In this document: piece after piece, positions 46,001-56,911 of the stretch
Position numbering within the stretch: the first letter of the stretch is position 1
How the letters are laid out: the number at the start of each line of letters is the position of its first letter
Assembly (NCBI GenBank): GCA_022605955.1
Contig: JAKCOZ010000658.1
Coordinates: forward strand, 35,201-99,200
Direction of reading: 5' to 3'
DNA: 64,000 bases
Origin: Rallus limicola
Taxonomy: Eukaryota; Chordata; Aves; Gruiformes; Rallidae
Notes under the pieces: model-generated
The model's input: only the letters and a program-made list of their open reading frames with translations
Database searches by the model: none
Told to the model about the DNA's origin: nothing
Program-made: the position numbers and the translations under genes

Positions 46001-48001
46001 TTAGGAGGTTTCAGACAAGCTATGCCTTTCAGGCCTAGCTTCTTTACTTTGGGAGTTATTGCTGGACGTTTAGCATGTTTTGAACTGCAGTCTGCTAGGG
46101 CCGAGAAAAGCACCGTAGGAGGTTCCAGGCATGTTCCCTCTTTCCAGGCAAAGGAAAAGGCTGAGAGCCAAAGTGACAGGGTCTGCTCGTGTGTCCTGTT
46201 AGGGGGTTTCAGACAAGCTATGCCTTTCAGGCCTAGCTTCTTTACTTTTGGAGTTATTGCTGGACGTTTAGCATGTTTTGAACTGCAGTCTGCTAGGGCC
46301 GAGAAAAGCACCGTAGGAGGTTCCAGGCATGTTCCCTCTTTCCAGGCAAAGGAAAAGGCTGAGAGCCAAAGTGACAGGGTCTGCTCGTGTGTCCTGTTAG
46401 GAGGTTTCAGACAAGCTATGCCTTTCAGGCCTAGCTTCTTTACTTTGGGAGTTATTGCTGGACGTTTAGCATGTTTTGAACTGCAGTCTGCTAGGGCCGA
46501 GAAAAGCACCGTAGGAGGTTCCAGGCATGTTCCCTCTTTCCAGGCAAAGGAAAAGGCTGAGAGCCAAAGTGACAGGGTCTGCTCGTGTGTCCTGTTAGGA
46601 GGTTTCAGACAAGCTATGCCTTTCAGGCCTAGCTTCTTTACTTTGGGAGTTATTGCTGGACGTTTAGCATGTTTTGAACTGCAGTCTGCTAGGGCCGAGA
46701 AAAGCACCGTAGGAGGTTCCAGGCATGTTCCCTCTTTCCAGGCAAAGGAAAAGGCTGAGAGCCAAAGTGACAGGGTCTGCTCGTGTGTCCTGTTAGGGGG
46801 TTTCAGACAAGCTATGCCTTTCAGGCCTAGCTTCTTTACTTTTGGAGTTATTGCTGGACGTTTAGCATGTTTTGAACTGCAGTCTGCTAGGGCCGAGAAA
46901 AGCACCGTAGGAGGTTCCAGGCATGTTCCCTCTTTCCAGGCAAAGGAAAAGGCTGAGAGCCAAAGTGACAGGGTCTGCTCGTGTGTCCTGTTAGGAGGTT
47001 TCAGACAAGCTATGCCTTTCAGGCCTAGCTTCTTTACTTTGGGAGTTATTGCTGGACGTTTAGCATGTTTTGAACTGCAGTCTGCTAGGGCCGAGAAAAG
47101 CACCGTAGGAGGTTCCAGGCATGTTCCCTCTTTCCAGGCAAAGGAAAAGGCTGAGAGCCAAAGTGACAGGGTCTGCTCGTGTGTCCTGTTAGGAGGTTTC
47201 AGACGAGCTATGCCTTTCAGGCCTAGCTTCTTTACTTTGGAAGTTATTGCTGGACGTTTAGCATGTTTTGAACTGCAGTCTGCTAGGGCCGAGAAAAGCA
47301 CCGTAGGAGGTTCCAGGCATGTTCCCTCTTTCCAGGCAAAGGAAAAGGCTGAGAGCCAAAGTGACAGGGTCTGCTCGTGTGTCCTGTTAGGAGGTTTCAG
47401 ACAAGCTATGCCTTTCAGGCCTAGCTTCTTTACTTTGGGAGTTATTGCTGGACGTTTAGCATGTTTTGAACTGCAGTCTGCTAGGGCCGAGAAAAGCACC
47501 GTAGGAGGTTCCAGGCATGTTCCCTCTTTCCAGGCAAAGGAAAAGGCTGAGAGCCAAAGTGACAGGGTCTGCTCGTGTGTCCTGTTAGGAGGTTTCAGAC
47601 AAGCTATGCCTTTCAGGCCTAGCTTCTTTACTTTGGGAGTTATTGCTGGACGTTTAGCATGTTTTGAACTGCAGTCTGCTAGGGCCGAGAAAAGCACCGT
47701 AGGAGGTTCCAGGCATGTTCCCTCTTTCCAGGCAAAGGAAAAGGCTGAGAGCCAAAGTGACAGGGTCTGCTTGTGTGTCCTGTTAGGAGGTTTCAGACAA
47801 GCTATGCCTTTCCGTCCTAGCTTCTTTACTTTGGGAGTTATTGCTGGACGTTTAGCATGTTTTGAACTGCAGTCTGCTAGGGCCGAGAAAAGCACCGTAG
47901 GAGGTTCCAGGCATGTTCCCTCTTTCCAGGCAAAGGAAAAGGCTGAGAGCCAAAGTGACAGGGTCTGCTCGTGTGTCCTGTTAGGAGGTTTCAGACAAGC
48001 T
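43052..48001 (+). repeat. 25-unit higher-order repeat, copy A (units 218-242)
   Basis: Marker order: TTAGGGGG (218), G94A (220), T179C (221), A194G (222 and 223), C167T (224), ACG start with TTAGAAG and A194G (227), G146A with C167T (228), CAGTCC (231), TTAGGGGG (231, 233, 236), G30T (234, 237), A194G (238), G32A (239), C167T (241), and a two-base TTTCCGTCC change (242). TTAGAAG at 44861 recurs at 49811 in copy B, exactly 25 units on. The G94A in unit 220 is private. Confidence 0.85.
45626..45823 (+). repeat. Unit with private GATAGTC change that interrupts the minus frame (unit 231)
   Basis: Around 45768-45773 the consensus GAGAGCC is GATAGTC. On the minus strand this turns a tryptophan codon into TGA and ends the open frame that runs in from the right. 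The unit also has CAGTCC and TTAGGGGG. Its HOR partner, unit 256, shares CAGTCC but not the other two changes, so they arose after the 25-unit amplification or were lost by exchange. Confidence 0.75.
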
Positions 48002-51000
48002 ATGCCTTTCAGGCCTAGCTTCTTTACTTTGGGAGTTATTGCTGGACGTTTAGCATGTTTTGAACTGCAGTCTGCTAGGGCCGAGAAAAGCACCGTAGGA
48101 GGTTCCAGGCATGTTCCCTCTTTCCAGGCAAAGGAAAAGGCTGAGAGCCAAAGTGACAGGGTCTGCTCGTGTGTCCTGTTAGGGGGTTTCAGACAAGCTA
48201 TGCCTTTCAGGCCTAGCTTCTTTACTTTGGGAGTTATTGCTGGACGTTTAGCATGTTTTGAACTGCAGTCTGCTAGGGCCGAGAAAAGCACCGTAGGAGG
48301 TTCCAGGCATGTTCCCTCTTTCCAGGCAAAGGAAAAGGCTGAGAGCCAAAGTGACAGGGTCTGCTCGTGTGTCCTGTTAGGAGGTTTCAGACAAGCTATG
48401 CCTTTCAGGCCTAGCTTCTTTACTTTGGGAGTTATTGCTGGACGTTTAGCATGTTTTGAACTGCAGTCTGCTAGGGCCGAGAAAAGCACCGTAGGAGGTT
48501 CCAGGCATGTTCCCTCTTTCCAGGCAAAGGAAAAGGCTGAGAGCCAAAGTGACAGGGTCTGCTCGTGTGTCCTGTTAGGAGGTTTCAGACAAGCTATGCC
48601 TTTCAGGCCTAGCTTCTTTACTTTGGGAGTTATTGCTGGACGTTTAGCATGTTTTGAACTGCAGTCTGCTAGGGCCGAGAAAAGCACCGTAGGAGGTTCC
48701 AGGCATGTTCCCTCTTTCCAGGCAAAGGAAAAGGCTGAGAGCCAAAGTGACAGGGTCTGCTCGTGTGTCCTGTCAGGAGGTTTCAGACAAGCTATGCCTT
48801 TCAGGCCTAGCTTCTTTACTTTGGGAGTTATTGCTGGACGTTTAGCATGTTTTGAACTGCAGTCTGCTAGGGCCGAGAAAAGCACCGTAGGAGGTTCCAG
48901 GCATGTTCCCTCTTTCCAGGCAAAGGAAAAGGCTGAGAGCCAAAGTGACAGGGTCTGCTCGTGTGTCCTGTTAGGAGGTTTCAGACGAGCTATGCCTTTC
49001 AGGCCTAGCTTCTTTACTTTGGGAGTTATTGCTGGACGTTTAGCATGTTTTGAACTGCAGTCTGCTAGGGCCGAGAAAAGCACCGTAGGAGGTTCCAGGC
49101 ATGTTCCCTCTTTCCAGGCAAAGGAAAAGGCTGAGAGCCAAAGTGACAGGGTCTGCTCGTGTGTCCTGTTAGGAGGTTTCAGACGAGCTATGCCTTTCAG
49201 GCCTAGCTTCTTTACTTTGGGAGTTATTGCTGGACGTTTAGCATGTTTTGAACTGCAGTCTGCTAGGGCCGAGAAAAGCACCGTAGGAGGTTCCAGGCAT
49301 GTTCCCTCTTTCCAGGCAAAGGAAAAGGCTGAGAGCCAAAGTGACAGGGTCTGCTTGTGTGTCCTGTTAGGAGGTTTCAGACAAGCTATGCCTTTCAGGC
49401 CTAGCTTCTTTACTTTGGGAGTTATTGCTGGACGTTTAGCATGTTTTGAACTGCAGTCTGCTAGGGCCGAGAAAAGCACCGTAGGAGGTTCCAGGCATGT
49501 TCCCTCTTTCCAGGCAAAGGAAAAGGCTGAGAGCCAAAGTGACAGGGTCTGCTCGTGTGTCCTGTTAGGAGGTTTCAGACAAGCTATGCCTTTCAGGCCT
49601 AGCTTCTTTACTTTGGGAGTTATTGCTGGACGTTTAGCATGTTTTGAACTGCAGTCTGCTAGGGCCGAGAAAAGCACCGTAGGAGGTTCCAGGCATGTTC
49701 CCTCTTTCCAGGCAAAGGAAAAGGCTGAGAGCCAAAGTGACAGGGTCTGCTCGTGTGTCCTGTTAGGAGGTTTCAGACAAGCTACGCCTTTCAGGCCTAG
49801 CTTCTTTACTTTAGAAGTTATTGCTGGACGTTTAGCATGTTTTGAACTGCAGTCTGCTAGGGCCGAGAAAAGCACCGTAGGAGGTTCCAGGCATGTTCCC
49901 TCTTTCCAGGCAAAGGAAAAGGCTGAGAGCCAAAGTGACAGGGTCTGCTCGTGTGTCCTGTTAGGAGGTTTCAGACGAGCTATGCCTTTCAGGCCTAGCT
50001 TCTTTACTTTGGGAGTTATTGCTGGACGTTTAGCATGTTTTGAACTGCAGTCTGCTAGGGCCGAGAAAAGCACCGTAGGAGGTTCCAGGCATGTTCCCTC
50101 TTTCCAGGCAAAGGAAAAGGCTGAGAACCAAAGTGACAGGGTCTGCTTGTGTGTCCTGTTAGGAGGTTTCAGACAAGCTATGCCTTTCAGGCCTAGCTTC
50201 TTTACTTTGGGAGTTATTGCTGGACGTTTAGCATGTTTTGAACTGCAGTCTGCTAGGGCCGAGAAAAGCACCGTAGGAGGTTCCAGGCATGTTCCCTCTT
50301 TCCAGGCAAAGGAAAAGGCTGAGAGCCAAAGTGACAGGGTCTGCTCGTGTGTCCTGTTAGGAGGTTTCAGACAAGCTATGCCTTTCAGGCCTAGCTTCTT
50401 TACTTTGGGAGTTATTGCTGGACGTTTAGCATGTTTTGAACTGCAGTCTGCTAGGGCCGAGAAAAGCACCGTAGGAGGTTCCAGGCATGTTCCCTCTTTC
50501 CAGGCAAAGGAAAAGGCTGAGAGCCAAAGTGACAGGGTCTGCTCGTGTGTCCTGTTAGGAGGTTTCAGACAAGCTATGCCTTTCAGTCCTAGCTTCTTTA
50601 CTTTGGGAGTTATTGCTGGACGTTTAGCATGTTTTGAACTGCAGTCTGCTAGGGCCGAGAAAAGCACCGTAGGAGGTTCCAGGCATGTTCCCTCTTTCCA
50701 GGCAAAGGAAAAGGCTGAGAGCCAAAGTGACAGGGTCTGCTCGTGTGTCCTGTTAGGAGGTTTCAGACAAGCTATGCCTTTCAGGCCTAGCTTCTTTACT
50801 TTGGGAGTTATTGCTGGACGTTTAGCATGTTTTGAACTGCAGTCTGCTAGGGCCGAGAAAAGCACCGTAGGAGGTTCCAGGCATGTTCCCTCTTTCCAGG
50901 CAAAGGAAAAGGCTGAGAGCCAAAGTGACAGGGTCTGCTCGTGTGTCCTGTTAGGAGGTTTCAGACAAGCTATGCCTTTCAGGCCTAGCTTCTTTACTTT

Positions 51001-51169
51001 GGGAGTTATTGCTGGACGTTTAGCATGTTTTGAACTGCAGTCTGCTAGGGCCGAGAAAAGCACCGTAGGAGGTTCCAAGCATGTTCCCTCTTTCCAGGCA
51101 AAGGAAAAGGCTGAGAGCCAAAGTGACAGGGTCTGCTCGTGTGTCCTGTTAGGGGGTTTCAGACAAGCT
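48002..51169 (+). repeat. 25-unit higher-order repeat, copy B, shortened to 16 units (units 243-258)
   Basis: This matches the first 16 units of copy A in order: TTAGGGGG (243), T179C (246), A194G (247, 248), C167T (249), ACG start with TTAGAAG and A194G (252), G146A with C167T (253), CAGTCC (256), TTAGGGGG (258). Unit 258 also has a private TTCCAAGC. The next unit restarts the cycle at its first marker, so the last nine units of copy A have no counterpart here. Confidence 0.85.
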
Positions 51170-52951
51170 ATGCCTTTCAGGCCTAGCTTCTTTACTTTGG
51201 GAGTTATTGCTGGACGTTTAGCATGTTTTGAACTGCAGTCTGCTAGGGCCGAGAAAAGCACCGTAGGAGGTTCCAGGCATGTTCCCTCTTTCCAGGCAAA
51301 GGAAAAGGCTGAGAGCCAAAGTGACAGGGTCTGCTCGTGTGTCCTGTTAGGGGGTTTCAGACAAGCTATGCCTTTCAGGCCTAGCTTCTTTACTTTGGGA
51401 GTTATTGCTGGACGTTTAGCATGTTTTGAACTGCAGTCTGCTAGGGCCGAGAAAAGCACCGTAGGAGGTTCCAGGCATGTTCCCTCTTTCCAGGCAAAGG
51501 AAAAGGCTGAGAGCCAAAGTGACAGGGTCTGCTCGTGTGTCCTGTTAGGAGGTTTCAGACAAGCTATGCCTTTCAGGCCTAGCTTCTTTACTTTGGGAGT
51601 TATTGCTGGACGTTTAGCATGTTTTGAACTGCAGTCTGCTAGGGCCGAGAAAAGCACCGTAGGAGGTTCCAGGCATGTTCCCTCTTTCCAGGCAAAGGAA
51701 AAGGCTGAGAGCCAAAGTGACAGGGTCTGCTCGTGTGTCCTGTTAGGAGGTTTCAGACAAGCTATGCCTTTCAGGCCTAGCTTCTTTACTTTGGGAGTTA
51801 TTGCTGGACGTTTAGCATGTTTTGAACTGCAGTCTGCTAGGGCCGAGAAAAGCACCGTAGGAGGTTCCAGGCATGTTCCCTCTTTCCAGGCAAAGGAAAA
51901 GGCTGAGAGCCAAAGTGACAGGGTCTGCTCGTGTGTCCTGTCAGGAGGTTTCAGACAAGCTATGCCTTTCAGGCCTAGCTTCTTTACTTTGGGAGTTATT
52001 GCTGGACGTTTAGCATGTTTTGAACTGCAGTCTGCTAGGGCCGAGAAAAGCACCGTAGGAGGTTCCAGGCATGTTCCCTCTTTCCAGGCAAAGGAAAAGG
52101 CTGAGAGCCAAAGTGACAGGGTCTGCTCGTGTGTCCTGTTAGGAGGTTTCAGACGAGCTATGCCTTTCAGGCCTAGCTTCTTTACTTTGGGAGTTATTGC
52201 TGGACGTTTAGCATGTTTTGAACTGCAGTCTGCTAGGGCCGAGAAAAGCACCGTAGGAGGTTCCAGGCATGTTCCCTCTTTCCAGGCAAAGGAAAAGGCT
52301 GAGAGCCAAAGTGACAGGGTCTGCTCGTGTGTCCTGTTAGGAGGTTTCAGACGAGCTATGCCTTTCAGGCCTAGCTTCTTTACTTTGGGAGTTATTGCTG
52401 GACGTTTAGCATGTTTTGAACTGCAGTCTGCTAGGGCCGAGAAAAGCACCGTAGGAGGTTCCAGGCATGTTCCCTCTTTCCAGGCAAAGGAAAAGGCTGA
52501 GAGCCAAAGTGACAGGGTCTGCTTGTGTGTCCTGTTAGGAGGTTTCAGACAAGCTATGCCTTTCAGGCCTAGCTTCTTTACTTTGGGAGTTATTGCTGGA
52601 CGTTTAGCATGTTTTGAACTGCAGTCTGCTAGGGCCGAGAAAAGCACCGTAGGAGGTTCCAGGCATGTTCCCTCTTTCCAGGCAAAGGAAAAGGCTGAGA
52701 GCCAAAGTGACAGGGTCTGCTCGTGTGTCCTGTTAGGAGGTTTCAGACAAGCTATGCCTTTCAGGCCTAGCTTCTTTACTTTGGGAGTTATTGCTGGACG
52801 TTTAGCATGTTTTGAACTGCAGTCTGCTAGGGCCGAGAAAAGCACCGTAGGAGGTTCCAGGCATGTTCCCTCTTTCCAGGCAAAGGAAAAGGCTGAGAGC
52901 CAAAGTGACAGGGTCTGCTCGTGTGTCCTGTTAGGAGGTTTCAGACAAGCT
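51170..52951 (+). repeat. 25-unit higher-order repeat, copy C, shortened to about 9 units (units 259-267)
   Basis: Order: TTAGGGGG (259), two consensus units, T179C (262), A194G (263, 264), C167T (265), two consensus units. This equals the start of copies A and B at an offset of 16 from B. Instead of the expected ACG-start unit, unit 268 has T179C, so register ends here. Confidence 0.8.
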
Positions 52952-53347
52952 ATGCCTTTCAGGCCTAGCTTCTTTACTTTGGGAGTTATTGCTGGACGTT
53001 TAGCATGTTTTGAACTGCAGTCTGCTAGGGCCGAGAAAAGCACCGTAGGAGGTTCCAGGCATGTTCCCTCTTTCCAGGCAAAGGAAAAGGCTGAGAGCCA
53101 AAGTGACAGGGTCTGCTCGTGTGTCCTGTCAGGAGGTTTCAGACAAGCTATGCCTTTCAGGCCTAGCTTCTTTACTTTGGGAGTTATTGCTGGACGTTTA
53201 GCATGTTTTGAACTGCAGTCTGCTAGGGCCGAGAAAAGCACCGTAGGAGGTTCCAGGCATGTTCCCTCTTTCCAGGCAAAGGAAAAGGCTGAGAGCCAAA
53301 GTGACAGGGTCTGCTCGTGTGTCCTGTTAGGAGGTTTCAGACAAGCT
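52952..53347 (+). repeat. Two linker units before the 48-unit HOR (units 268-269)
   Basis: Unit 268 has T179C and unit 269 is consensus. They do not match units 316-317, which precede the second 48-unit copy. Confidence 0.6.
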
Positions 53348-53545
53348 ATGCCTTTCAGGCCTCGCTTCTTTACTTTGGGAGTTTTTGCTGGACGTTTAGC
53401 ATGTTTTGAACTGCAGTCTGCTAGGGCCGAGAAAAGCACCGTAGGAGGTTCCAGGCATGTTCCCTCTTTCCAGGCAAAGTAAAAGGCTGAGAACCAAAGT
53501 GACAGGGTCTGCTTGTGTGTCCTGTTAGGAGGTTTCAGACAAGCT
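53348..53545 (+). repeat. Unit with private stop in the open frame (unit 270)
   Basis: At 53480 GAA has become TAA (CAAAGTAAAAGG), which ends the plus-strand frame that is open from 13748. The HOR partner unit 318 (62852) shares the CCTCGC, GTTTTTGC, G146A and C167T changes but keeps GAA, so the stop is newer than the 48-unit duplication or was removed from the partner. Confidence 0.85.
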
Positions 53546-56500
53546 ATGCCTTTCAGGCCTAGCTTCTTTACTTTGGGAGTTATTGCTGGACGTTTAGCAT
53601 GTTTTGAACTGCAGTCTGCTAGGGCCGAGAAAAGCACCGTAGGAGGTTCCAGGCATGTTCCCTCTTTCCAGGCAAAGGAAAAGGCTGAGAGCCAAAGTGA
53701 CAGGGTCTGCTCGTGTGTCCTGTTAGGAGGTTTCAGACAAGCTATGCCTTTCAGGCCTAGCTTCTTTACTTTGGGAGTTATTGCTGGACGTTTAGCATGT
53801 TTTGAACTGCAGTCTGCTAGGGCCGAGAAAAGCACCGTAGGAGGTTCCAGGCATGTTCCCTCTTTCCAGGCAAAGGAAAAGGCTGAGAGCCAAAGTGACA
53901 GGGTCTGCTCGTGTGTCCTGTTAGGAGGTTTCAGACAAGCTATGCCTTTCAGGCCTAGCTTCTTTACTTTGGGAGTTATTGCTGGACGTTTAGCATGTTT
54001 TGAACTGCAGTCTGCTAGGGCCGAGAAAAGCACCGTAGGAGGTTCCAGGCATGTTCCCTCTTTCCAGGCAAAGGAAAAGGCTGAGAGCCAAAGTGACAGG
54101 GTCTGCTCGTGTGTCCTGTTAGGAGGTTTCAGACATGCTATGCCTTTCAGACCTAGCTTCTTTACTTTGGAAGTTATTGCTGGACGTTTAGCATGTTTTG
54201 ACCTGCAGTCTGCTAGGGCCGAGAAAAGCACCGTAGGAGGTTCCAGGCATGTTCCCTCTTTCCAGGCAAAGGAAAAGGCTGAGAGCCAAAGTGACAGGGT
54301 CTGCTCGTGTGTCCTGTTAGGAGGTTTCAGACGAGCTATGCCTTTCAGGCCTAGCTTCTTTACTTTGGGAGTTATTGCTGGACGTTTAGCATGTTTTGAA
54401 CTGCAGTCTGCTAGGGCCGAGAAAAGCACCGTAGGAGGTTCCAGGCATGTTCCCTCTTTCCAGGCAAAGGAAAAGGCTGAGAGCCAAAGTGACAGGGTCT
54501 GCTCGTGTGTCCTGTTAGGAGGTTTCAGACAAGCTATGCCTTTCAGGCCTAGCTTCTTTACTTTGGGAGTTATTGCTGGACGTTTAGCATGTTTTGAACT
54601 GCAGTCTGCTAGGGCCGAGAAAAGCACCGTAGGAGGTTCCAGGCATGTTCCCTCTTTCCAGGCAAAGGAAAAGGCTGAGAGCCAAAGTGACAGGGTCTGC
54701 TCGTGTGTCCTGTTAGGAGGTTTCAGACAAGCTATGCCTTTCAGGCCTAGCTTCTTTACTTTGGGAGTTATTGCTGGACGTTTAGCATGTTTTGAACTGC
54801 AGTCTGCTAGGGCCGAGAAAAGCACCGTAGGAGGTTCCAGGCATGTTCCCTCTTTCCAGGCAAAGGAAAAGGCTGAGAGCCAAAGTGACAGGGTCTGCTC
54901 GTGTGTCCTGTTAGGAGGTTTCAGACAAGCTATGCCTTTCAGGCCTAGCTTCTTTACTTTGGGAGTTATTGCTGGACGTTTAGCATGTTTTGAACTGCAG
55001 TCTGCTAGGGCCGAGAAAAGCACCGTAGGAGGTTCCAGGCATGTTCCCTCTTTCCAGGCAAAGGAAAAGGCTGAGAGCCAAAGTGACAGGGTCTGCTCGT
55101 GTGTCCTGTCAGGAGGTTTCAGACAAGCTATGCCTTTCAGGCCTAGCTTCTTTACTTTGGGAGTTATTGCTGGACGTTTAGCATGTTTTGAACTGCAGTC
55201 TGCTAGGGCCGAGAAAAGCACCGTAGGAGGTTCCAGGCATGTTCCCTCTTTCCAGGCAAAGGAAAAGGCTGAGAGCCAAAGTGACAGGGTCTGCTCGTGT
55301 GTCCTGTTAGGAGGTTTCAGACAAGCTATGCCTTTCAGGCCTAGCTTCTTTACTTTGGGAGTTATTGCTGGACGTTTAGCATGTTTTGAACTGCAGTCTG
55401 CTAGGGCCGAGAAAAGCACCGTAGGAGGTTCCAGGCATGTTCCCTCTTTCCAGGCAAAGGAAAAGGCTGAGAGCCAAAGTGACAGGGTCTGCTCGTGTGT
55501 CCTGTTAGGAGGTTTCAGACAAGCTATGCCTTTCAGGCCTCGCTTCTTTACTTTGGGAGTTTTTGCTGGACGTTTAGCATGTTTTGAACTGCAGTCTGCT
55601 AGGGCCGAGAAAAGCACCGTAGGAGGTTCCAGGCATGTTCCCTCTTTCCAGGCAAAGGAAAAGGCTGAGAGCCAAAGTGACAGGGTCTGCTCGTGTGTCC
55701 TGTTAGGGGGTTTCAGACACGCTATGCCTTTCAGGCCTAGCTTCTTTACTTTGGGAGTTATTGCTGGACGTTTAGCATGTTTTGAACTGCAGTCTGCTAG
55801 GGCCGAGAAAAGCACCGTAGGAGGTTCCAGGCATGTTCCCTCTTTCCAGGCAAAGGAAAAGGCTGAGAGCCAAAGTGACAGGGTCTGCTCGTGTGTCCTG
55901 TTAGGAGGTTTCAGACGAGCTATGCCTTTCAGGCCTAGCTTCTTTACTTTGGGAGTTATTGCTGGACGTTTAGCATGTTTTGAACTGCAGTCTGCTAGGG
56001 CCGAGAAAAGCACCGTAGGAGGTTCCAGGCATGTTCCCTCTTTCCAGGCAAAGGAAAAGGCTGAGAGCCAAAGTGACAGGGTCTGCTTGTGTGTCCTGTT
56101 AGGAGGTTTCAGACAAGCTATGCCTTTCAGGCCTAGCTTCTTTACTTTGGGAGTTATTGCTGGACGTTTAGCATGTTTTGAACTGCAGTCTGCTAGGGCC
56201 GAGAAAAGCACCGTAGGAGGTTCCAGGCATGTTCCCTCTTTCCAGGCAAAGGAAAAGGCTGAGAGCCAAAGTGACAGGGTCTGCTCGTGTGTCCTGTTAG
56301 GAGGTTTCAGACAAGCTATGCCTTTCAGGCCTAGCTTCTTTACTTTGGGAGTTATTGCTGGACGTTTAGCATGTTTTGAACTGCAGTCTGCTAGGGCCGA
56401 GAAAAGCACCGTAGGAGGTTCCAGGCATGTTCCCTCTTTCCAGGCAAAGGAAAAGGCTGAGAGCCAAAGTGACAGGGTCTGCTCGTGTGTCCTGTTAGGA

Positions 56501-56911
56501 GGTTTCAGACAAGCTATGCCTTTCAGGCCTAGCTTCTTTACTTTGGGAGTTATTGCTGGACGTTTAGCATGTTTTGAACTGCAGTCTGCTAGGGCCGAGA
56601 AAAGCACCGTAGGAGGTTCCAGGCATGTTCCCTCTTTCCAGGCAAAGGAAAAGGCTGAGAGCCAAAGTGACAGGGTCTGCTCGTGTGTCCTGTTAGGAGG
56701 TTTCAGACGAGCTATGCCTTTCAGGCCTAGCTTCTTTACTTTGGGAGTTATTGCTGGACGTTTAGCATGTTTTGAACTGCAGTCTGCTAGGGCCGAGAAA
56801 AGCACCGTAGGAGGTTCCAGGCATGTTCCCTCTTTCCAGGCAAAGGAAAAGGCTGAGAGCCAAAGTGACAGGGTCTGCTCGTGTGTCCTGTTAGGAGGTT
56901 TCAGACAAGCT

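Noticed and set aside
86..53482. Plus-strand open frames (86-3538, 3650-6112, 6224-11260, 11372-13636, 13748-53482) as protein genes with 66-residue repeats
   Set aside because: They follow from a 198-bp unit (66 codons) with one stop-free frame. They begin at the first in-unit ATG after each stop variant, have no unique N- or C-terminal sequence, lie in a uniform satellite, and coexist with equally open minus-strand frames.
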